Shown here: positions 33,899-39,305 of the stretch, in pieces | Layout: the number at the start of each line of letters is the position of its first letter | How positions within the stretch are numbered: the stretch's first letter is position 1 | DNA from: Vulcanimicrobiota bacterium | Lineage (GTDB): Bacteria > Vulcanimicrobiota > Vulcanimicrobiia > Vulcanimicrobiales > Vulcanimicrobiaceae | Length of the DNA stretch: 39,305 bases | Direction: 5' to 3' | NCBI GenBank assembly: GCA_019241305.1 | Contig: JAFAXE010000203.1 | Span: forward strand, 1-39,305 | Notes under the pieces: generated by a model | Seen by the model: the letters and a program-made list of their open reading frames with translations, nothing else | What the model was told of the DNA's origin: nothing | The model's database searches: none | Made by a program: the position numbers and the translations under genes

Positions 33899-34791
33899 GC
33901 GCTTACATCCAGCGCGGCGAGCCGTGGAACGGCGGTTTCTGCCAGACGGAAATAGTGGCCGTCGATCTCGATCCCGATACCCTCCACGCCAAGCGCTTCG
34001 CAGGCCGCAAGGGTCGTGCCGCAGCCGGCAAAAGGATCGAGCACGATACCCTTCCCGAGCGGCAACATGGCCGTTACCATGCGGCGCAAGAACGCCTGCG
34101 GCTTCAGGCTCGGATGTGGTGCCACGGCGCGTTCGCGCTCTGGAGTCGTGCTGCTCTCGACCACGTCGAGAAACGGCGTCTCTTCGGAAAGCCGCCGCAA
34201 TCCGCCGACACCCCATGCCCGCAAGTTTTCTGCTACGGTCCGAAAGGCGAGCGGCTTGCGAAACAGCCCCCATGGCTCCCAACATGCGCGCGGCATCGTG
34301 CAGACCATGGGAAATTCCGCATCGGCACCCTTGGGGCGGTCACCACCGCGAAAGGTCCGAACGAGACGAACGATCTCGCCGCGCCGCTCGAACCCCGCGC
34401 TTTCCATCGCCATGGCGACGAGCGGCGAGACGAGTGGGTTCCCGGCGATCATCACGTGCGCTCCGGGTTTCAACACCGGATGCAGCGCGCATCCCCACGC
34501 GCGAAAGAATGTGCGGATGGCTTCGCGCTGACCATCGGAGAGAATGGTGAAGCGCGGCAGCGCGCGTCGTTTTGCGCCGTCAAAGGACGGCGGAATCCGC
34601 CAGACGCCGCCCTTTCCATCGCGGAGTTTTTGCTGCTCTTGCGCGCTGTACTCGAGCAGCCCGTATGGCGGATCGGTGAGCACCGCGGCGATGTGGTCGG
34701 CCGTGCATGACTCCAACCACCGGTGGCAGTCCGCCAAAACGAGACGCTGATGGCCATAGACGAATTCCGTGCGGGACCGACGGCGGACCAT
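33895..34791 (-). CDS. site-specific DNA methyltransferase (N4-cytosine/N6-adenine), orphan
   Basis: A 298-residue amino-methyltransferase. Catalytic motif IV DPPYG (about 40-44) precedes the SAM-binding motif DPFAGCGTTLAACEALG (about 252), the beta-class order. The middle (about 150-230) with FRGGDRPKGADAEFP and HPSLKPQAFLRRMV would hold the target-recognition region. No endonuclease gene is adjacent, so it may regulate gene expression or mismatch repair, or be a solitary remnant. It lies 9 bases after radA and overlaps the formimidoyltransferase start by 4 bases, an unusual metabolic setting. Confidence 0.88.
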   Translation of the reverse strand: MVRRRSRTEFVYGHQRLVLADCHRWLESCTADHIAAVLTDPPYGLLEYSAQEQQKLRDGKGGVWRIPPSFDGAKRRALPRFTILSDGQREAIRTFFRAWGCALHPVLKPGAHVMIAGNPLVSPLVAMAMESAGFERRGEIVRLVRTFRGGDRPKGADAEFPMVCTMPRACWEPWGLFRKPLAFRTVAENLRAWGVGGLRRLSEETPFLDVVESSTTPERERAVAPHPSLKPQAFLRRMVTAMLPLGKGIVLDPFAGCGTTLAACEALGVEGIGIEIDGHYFRLAETAVPRLAALDVSA

Positions 34792-34800
34792 GTCTCGTCG

Positions 34801-36165
34801 TTACTCGTCCAGCGCCGCGCTGATGGCGGTAAAGACATCCCGCACGCCAGTCACGCGCAGCCCCGCAGGCGACGGAGCGTCGCTCGCCGAGGTGACGGCG
34901 GCGCGAAAACCGAGACGCTGTGCTTCCGCAAGGCGCCGAGCGCGCTGCGTCGCGGGCCGAACTTCACCAGACAGACCGAGTTCGCCGAAGGCGACGATCT
35001 CCGCGCTGACGGGGCGGTTACGAAACGCCGACGCAATCGCGAGCGCGATGCCGAGATCCGCCGCGGGCTCGGTGATGCGCAGTCCGCCCGCGACGGACGC
35101 GTAGACGTCTTGCGTGCCAAGGTTCATTCCGGCGCGCCGTTCGAGAACCGCCAGGACCATCGCCAGTCGCGCGGGATCGAGGTTTGCAGCGAGGCGCCGA
35201 GGCGTTCCATAACCAGTATCCCCGACGAGTGCCTGAACTTCCACGAGAACGGGCCGTTGACCGACGACGCTTGCAACGACGCACGACCCACTGGGCCGTT
35301 TGTCGCGCGCGTTCGCTGCGCCTAAGAACAGTTGCGACGGATTGCGGACTTCGTGCAGGCCGTTTCCGTCCATCCGGAACACACAAATCTCCTCGGCGCT
35401 CCCGAAGCGATTTTTATGGGCACGCACGATCCGGTGCTCGCCCGTTCCATCGCCCTCAAAGTAGAGAACCGTGTCGACCAAATGCTCGAGGAGCCGGGGT
35501 CCCGCAATTGTGCCATCCTTGGTGACGTGACCAACGATAAAGGTTGCGCAGTTCGTTCGTTTTGCGTACGCCATGAGGGCGCCCGCGCACTCCCGCACTT
35601 GCGCGACACTGCCGGCGTACGACTCCACGTCGGGCATCATCATCGTTTGAATCGAATCGATGACGAGCACCCGCGGGTGCCGCTCTTCGAGCGTCTCGAG
35701 GACCGCGCGAAGGTTGGTTTCCGCAAACAACAGGATGCCGTCGTCGATGCCAAGGCGCAGCGCCCGGAGCTTCGTTTGCGCCGGCGACTCTTCGCCGCAT
35801 ACGTAGACGACGCGCCCAAGTACGGCGAGCGCACCCGCCATCTGCAGCACCATCGTCGACTTTCCCGTCCCCGGCGGACCTCCGATGAGAACGAGACTCC
35901 CGGGGACGACCCCGCCTCCCAGAACGGCGTCGAGTTCCGCGAAGCCGCTCGGTAGGCGCTCGACCGCAACGGTGTCGACGTCGGCGATGCGGGTCGGCTG
36001 CAGAGCGGTTCTCATACCGGTGCCGGGCGTGGCCGCGCGCGACGCGGCGAAGACCGGTGCTTCTGCAAAGGTGTTCCAGGCCTCGCAACCAGGACAGCGG
36101 CCGAGCCACCGAGCCGCCTCGTAACCACAGGCAGAACAGAAAAATGCCGAGCGCGGCTTTGCCAC
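34801..36165 (-). CDS. radA: DNA repair protein RadA/Sms
   Basis: RecA-related branch-migration ATPase in recombination repair, 454 residues (E. coli 460). N-terminal zinc finger C10/C13/C24/C27 (FCSACGYEAARWLGRCPGC), Walker A GGPPGTGKST (about 95-104), VYVCGEESPAQTKLRA, Walker B VLVIDSIQTM, the RadA signature HKNRFGSAEEI, and a C-terminal Lon-like domain (about 300-454) with GGLRITEPAADLGIALAIASAF. GTG 36165 places the zinc finger at the usual distance; upstream open sequence (to 36462) is antisense to cmk. First gene of its minus-strand run, divergent from cmk. Confidence 0.95.
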   Translation of the reverse strand: MAKPRSAFFCSACGYEAARWLGRCPGCEAWNTFAEAPVFAASRAATPGTGMRTALQPTRIADVDTVAVERLPSGFAELDAVLGGGVVPGSLVLIGGPPGTGKSTMVLQMAGALAVLGRVVYVCGEESPAQTKLRALRLGIDDGILLFAETNLRAVLETLEERHPRVLVIDSIQTMMMPDVESYAGSVAQVRECAGALMAYAKRTNCATFIVGHVTKDGTIAGPRLLEHLVDTVLYFEGDGTGEHRIVRAHKNRFGSAEEICVFRMDGNGLHEVRNPSQLFLGAANARDKRPSGSCVVASVVGQRPVLVEVQALVGDTGYGTPRRLAANLDPARLAMVLAVLERRAGMNLGTQDVYASVAGGLRITEPAADLGIALAIASAFRNRPVSAEIVAFGELGLSGEVRPATQRARRLAEAQRLGFRAAVTSASDAPSPAGLRVTGVRDVFTAISAALDE

Positions 36166-36252
36166 GCTTTGTCGTTCGCGACGTGACGCTCGCTTTGCTA
36201 TCGCGCCGGATTCCGGGAGCCGTCGCTGCGCTGCCGAACGAGCGAGGCCGAC

Positions 36253-36924
36253 ATGCCGAACAGGAGCGTCGCCATCGACGGTCCCGTCGCGAGCGGCAAG
36301 AGCACTGCTGCACGCGCCGTTGCGGAACGCCTGGACTTGGCCTACATCGACACGGGCGCGATGTACCGAGCGGTCACTCTGGCGGCGCTGCAGGCGGGAG
36401 TCGACCCTTTCAATGAAGCCGGAGTTGTGGCTTTGCTGGCCGCGGCGCCGATCGCCGTGCATCCGGATGCCCGCGCACCGTTGGGTTATCGGATTTATCG
36501 CGACGGTGCGGAGCTCGGATCGCTATTGTTCGGAGAGGACGTTGCGAGCGCGGTTTCCGTCGTCGCTGCGCATCCGCGCGTGCGGACCGCGATGGTCGAA
36601 GAGCAGCAACGTCTGGCAGCGCGTTCCCCCGTCGTCATGGCTGGACGTGACATCGGGACCGTCGTGCTGCCCGACGCACGCTTCAAGGTCTTTCTCACCG
36701 CTTCGCTCGAGGCGCGAGTCGCGCGCCGCTGCGCCGAGCTTTGGGACAGGGGCGTCAATTGCGACCAAACGCAGTTACGCCGGCAAATCCAGGAGCGGGA
36801 CCGGCTCGATTCCACCCGCTTGGTCGCGCCGCTGCGGCCGGCGCTCGGAGCAGTCGTGATCGATTCGAGCGAGTTGAACGCGGACGAGGTCGTCGAACGG
36901 ATCGTCGCTTTGATTCGATCGTGA
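36253..36924 (+). CDS. cmk: cytidylate kinase
   Basis: Phosphorylates CMP/dCMP with ATP. It has 223 residues; P-loop IDGPVASGKSTAARAVA (10-18), LAYIDTGAMYRAVTLAAL, the CMP-binding region with VVMAGRDIGTVVLPDARFKVFLTAS, and lid Arg residues in RDRLDSTRLVAPL. ATG 36253, separated from radA by an 87-base divergent gap without clear promoter boxes. Its stop overlaps the GTG of plsC (GTGA). cmk followed by plsC and ispH is a frequent arrangement in several phyla. Confidence 0.95.
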   Translation: MPNRSVAIDGPVASGKSTAARAVAERLDLAYIDTGAMYRAVTLAALQAGVDPFNEAGVVALLAAAPIAVHPDARAPLGYRIYRDGAELGSLLFGEDVASAVSVVAAHPRVRTAMVEEQQRLAARSPVVMAGRDIGTVVLPDARFKVFLTASLEARVARRCAELWDRGVNCDQTQLRRQIQERDRLDSTRLVAPLRPALGAVVIDSSELNADEVVERIVALIRS

Positions 36925-37526
36925 CGTTTTACGGCTTCGCCAAAGCGATGTGCGGCGCGCTCTTACGTACGGTGTGGCGCCTGAAAGTGCACGGCGCCGA
37001 ACGCGTGCCGCTCGATGGACCGCTCATCGTCGCGAGCAATCACGTCTCGTATTTCGATCCGCCCGCGCTCGGGGTGGCGCTTCCACGACCGCTCTCCTAC
37101 ATGGCCAAACGGGAGTTGTTCGAGATTCCGGTCCTCGGGAGCGTCATTGCGCGCCTCCATGCCTTTCCTGTCGACCGCAGCCGCGGTGACGTTGCTGCCA
37201 TCAAGCGCTGCGTGCGGATGCTCGGGGACGGCGCGGCGGTCGGGATTTTTCCGGAGGGGACCAGAAACCGGGACGGCAGCCTCCCGGCGCAGATGGGCGT
37301 ATCTCTCCTTGCCGCACTGTCCGGGGCGCCGGTTCTTCCGGCCTTCATTTCCGGGACCGCGCACGCGAACCGGCTGGCGCGCATCGACGTTGCTTTCGGG
37401 GAGCCGTTCGTGCTTGTGGGCACGAGAAAAGCAGCGCGCGAAGACTTGGCGAAAGGGGCAGACGAGGTCATGGCGCGGGTGTTCGCCCTTCGGGAGACGG
37501 TACGGGAGACGAGTGGTGGAAATTAA
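36921..37526 (+). CDS. plsC: 1-acyl-sn-glycerol-3-phosphate acyltransferase
   Basis: Membrane-associated enzyme making phosphatidic acid from lysophosphatidic acid. It has 201 residues; acyltransferase motif I NHVSYFDPP (H41, D46), motif II region FPVDRSRGDVAAI, motif III IFPEGTRNRDGS (E112) and a Pro motif VLPAFISGT. One hydrophobic N-terminal segment (YGFAKAMCGALLRTVW) could associate with the membrane. GTG 36921 overlaps the cmk stop; longer frames run back through cmk. The end overlaps the ispH start by 11 bases. Confidence 0.92.
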   Translation: MTFYGFAKAMCGALLRTVWRLKVHGAERVPLDGPLIVASNHVSYFDPPALGVALPRPLSYMAKRELFEIPVLGSVIARLHAFPVDRSRGDVAAIKRCVRMLGDGAAVGIFPEGTRNRDGSLPAQMGVSLLAALSGAPVLPAFISGTAHANRLARIDVAFGEPFVLVGTRKAAREDLAKGADEVMARVFALRETVRETSGGN

Positions 37527-38358
37527 ACGGGCCAAGACCCAGGGCTTCTGCTTCGGCGTTGCCATTACGGTGAAGAAGGCCGAAGAAGCGGCTGCGTCGC
37601 GGTCAAGAGTCACGACGCTCGGCCACGTCGTGCACAATCCGCAGACGGTTCGCTCCCTCGAAGATCGGGGGCTGCGCAACGCGTCGAGCATCGACGAGGT
37701 CGATGACGGAACGCTCTTCGTGCGCGCGCACGGCTTGCCGACCGACGTCTTCGAAAAGGCGGCTGCGAAGGGGCTAGAGGTCATCGACGCGACGTGTCCG
37801 ATGGTCACCAAAATCCACGTTCAAGCTGAGAAGCTCAAAGCCGAAGGTTACAAGATCGTCGTGGTCGGCGATGCCGCCCATCCCGAAGTCAAAGGGACGC
37901 TCAGCCACGTACCTGGCGCCTGGTGCATCAGCACGCCGGAAGACGTCGAGCGCCTTCCGCGCGCGAGCCGCGTCGGCGTCGTCGTGCAATCGACGTGGTC
38001 GGGGACCGGCTTCGCCGAGATCGTTCGTAAACTCACGGCGAAGTACTACGAGGTACGCGCCGTCAACACGATCTGCACGGACACGCACAATCGTCAGTCG
38101 GAGGCGACGGCGCTCGCAGAAGACGTCGAAGTGATGGTCATCGTCGGGGGTAAGGCCTCTGCCAATACGAAGCACCTCGCGGAGCTGGCGACGCATCACG
38201 GAGCGCGCGCGTATCACATCGAGGGCCCGGCAGAACTGCGGCCTGAATGGTTCGCCGGCGTTCAGCGTGCCGGCCTCATGTCCGGTGCATCGACACCTGG
38301 CTGGCTCGTGGATCAGGTAGCGGAACGGATGGAGGTGCTCAGTCGTCGATCTGCGTGA
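37516..38358 (+). CDS. ispH: 4-hydroxy-3-methylbut-2-enyl diphosphate reductase
   Basis: Last step of the MEP isoprenoid pathway, an Fe-S enzyme giving IPP and DMAPP. It has 280 residues with cluster ligands C12 (TQGFCFGV), C94 (DATCPMVTKIH) and C187 (NTICTDTHNRQ), substrate residues H40 (HVVHNPQ), H72 (FVRAHGLP) and E124 (AHPEVKGT), and the final GASTPGWLVDQV. GTG 37516 is chosen over the adjacent GTG 37513 because GGGAG lies 7 bases upstream of it; longer frames are antisense-like extensions through plsC. The following gene probably uses its product. Confidence 0.95.
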   Translation: MEIKRAKTQGFCFGVAITVKKAEEAAASRSRVTTLGHVVHNPQTVRSLEDRGLRNASSIDEVDDGTLFVRAHGLPTDVFEKAAAKGLEVIDATCPMVTKIHVQAEKLKAEGYKIVVVGDAAHPEVKGTLSHVPGAWCISTPEDVERLPRASRVGVVVQSTWSGTGFAEIVRKLTAKYYEVRAVNTICTDTHNRQSEATALAEDVEVMVIVGGKASANTKHLAELATHHGARAYHIEGPAELRPEWFAGVQRAGLMSGASTPGWLVDQVAERMEVLSRRSA

Positions 38359-39305
38359 GCGCATCGAGACGCACCTCGCCGGCACGATCGAGCGGCATCG
38401 CGGATCATCGCAGATTTACGAGATGGTCCGCTATCATTTTGGCTACGACGATTCCATGGCCGCACAAAAGGGGAAGCGCTTGCGCCCGCTGCTGTTGTTA
38501 CGGGTTGCGCTCGCGGAAGGCGGGACCGTGGAAGCGGCCTTGGACGCCGCCGTGGCCGTCGAGTTATTGCATAACTACTCCCTCGTTCACGACGATATCG
38601 AAGATGGCGACCGGTTGCGTCACGGCCGCCCGACATTATGGGCTCACTACGGCGTACCGCAAAGCATCAACGCGGGCGACGCGATGTGCTCGCTCAGTTA
38701 CTTGACCTTATTGGAGGGAATGGGACCTTTGGGAGCGGTCCGAGCACGGATGGCCCACGCCTTACATGAGGCGCACCTCGCGATGTGCGAAGGACAAAGC
38801 CTCGACATCGGTTTCGAACGCAGCGATTTCGTGACGATGGAACAATACCGCGCCATGATCGCGGGGAAGACGGCGGCGCTGTTTGGTGCCGCATGTCAGC
38901 TCGGCGCGTTGTGCGCCGGGAGTTCCCACGAACGCGCTGATGCCTATGCTGCGTTTGGACGCGCCTACGGCATCGCGTTTGAGATTCGTGACGACGTCCT
39001 GGGCACGTGGGGCAGTACCGCGATCACGGGAAAGCCGAGCGGAGCCGACATCGCTCGCCGAAAATGGACGTTTCCCGTCGTATGGGCGCTCGGACGGGCG
39101 CCCTCCGCGGAACGCGAGACCGTGGCGCGGTCGTATGGTCGCCGGCAGCCACTCGCGCAAGAGGAAGTCAGCGCCGTCGTCTCAGCGCTCGAGCGGCTCG
39201 GCGCACGGGCGGCGGCCGATTCGGCCAGCGACGCCGGGTTGGAGGCGGCACAATCGGTTGCGCGCGAGGCGTCGCTCGACCGCCGCCATACAATTCGGCG
39301 TTTCA
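38351..39305 (+). CDS. polyprenyl (trans-isoprenyl) diphosphate synthase, 3' end outside window
   Basis: Condenses IPP with allylic diphosphates. The frame is open to the last base. Motifs: KGKRLRPLLLL, first Asp-rich motif in HNYSLVHDDIEDGDRLRHGRPTLW, GVPQSINAGDAM, AGKTAALFGAACQLGA, and second Asp-rich region FEIRDDVLGTWG with KPSGADIARRKWTFPVV. The chain length made cannot be assigned. The start is odd: between an in-frame TAG (38318) and ATG 38423 there is no ATG, GTG or TTG, yet LRERIETHLAGTIERHRG before that ATG looks like the usual N-terminal helix. CTG 38351, or GTC 38342/38345 behind GGAGG (38331-38335), are candidates; ATG 38423 is the conservative one. It overlaps the ispH end. Confidence 0.88.
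   Translation, partial: MRERIETHLAGTIERHRGSSQIYEMVRYHFGYDDSMAAQKGKRLRPLLLLRVALAEGGTVEAALDAAVAVELLHNYSLVHDDIEDGDRLRHGRPTLWAHYGVPQSINAGDAMCSLSYLTLLEGMGPLGAVRARMAHALHEAHLAMCEGQSLDIGFERSDFVTMEQYRAMIAGKTAALFGAACQLGALCAGSSHERADAYAAFGRAYGIAFEIRDDVLGTWGSTAITGKPSGADIARRKWTFPVVWALGRAPSAERETVARSYGRRQPLAQEEVSAVVSALERLGARAAADSASDAGLEAAQSVAREASLDRRHTIRRF

Noticed and set aside
33899-34285. N-terminal extension of glutamate formimidoyltransferase
   Set aside because: The added residues are the antisense of the methyltransferase; family similarity begins at MKLFECVPNISEG, with an ATGA overlap.
33538-34710. 390-codon plus-strand ORF over the formimidoyltransferase and methyltransferase genes
   Set aside because: Antisense to two well-supported enzymes; no recognisable domain or ribosome site.

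Overview
GC-rich bacterial chromosome segment, densely packed, with many ATGA/GTGA stop-start overlaps and frequent GTG/TTG starts. A HlyD/TolC-type export pair and outer-membrane barrel proteins indicate a diderm. OpcA next to zwf and a transaldolase-glucose-6-phosphate isomerase fusion are features usually seen in Actinobacteria and Cyanobacteria. The mixture would fit a deep-branching diderm such as Candidatus Eremiobacterota (WPS-2). That placement is inferred from gene content only. No rRNA, tRNA, CRISPR array or insertion sequence was recognised.

Layout. 1-4954 (+): 3' part of a ClpC-type AAA+ unfoldase, then a SWI2/SNF2 helicase. 8941-4961 (-): the most unusual part of the window. A BlaI-type repressor overlaps an M56 (BlaR1-type) membrane metalloprotease whose usual penicillin-sensor domain is replaced by a pentapeptide-repeat domain with two CxGCDL motifs. 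Next comes a secreted free-standing copy of that same domain, and then a 36-codon small ORF ending in GCA. 8994-11710 (+): an acyl-CoA ligase and a WYL regulator. 11997-12524 (+): a secreted His-rich hypothetical protein. 13323-12529 (-): a class A beta-lactamase-like serine hydrolase with no signal peptide. 13473-19750 (+): a six-gene run with a STAS/LolA-like fusion, TetR regulator, HlyD-type adaptor, TolC-type channel, barrel protein and secreted hypothetical protein.

28934-19747 (-): a pentose-phosphate operon (tkt, tal-pgi, gnd, zwf, opcA, pgl) that carries the oxidative branch plus most of the non-oxidative branch. 29000-31571 (+): dapD and dapC of lysine/meso-diaminopimelate synthesis by the succinylase route, and a macro-domain protein. 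36165-31602 (-): radA, an orphan DNA methyltransferase, glutamate formimidoyltransferase and a succinate-semialdehyde-type dehydrogenase. 36253-39305 (+): cmk, plsC, ispH and a polyprenyl synthetase that runs off the window, a coupled group for CTP, phospholipid and isoprenoid supply.

How the genes fit together. By analogy with BlaR1/BlaI, the M56 protein would sense something outside the membrane through its repeat domain and relieve BlaI repression by proteolysis. The secreted paralogue of the sensor and the small peptide are candidate partners, decoys or ligands. This circuit is inference from gene order and homology within the window. The other clusters are mostly recognisable housekeeping pathways.
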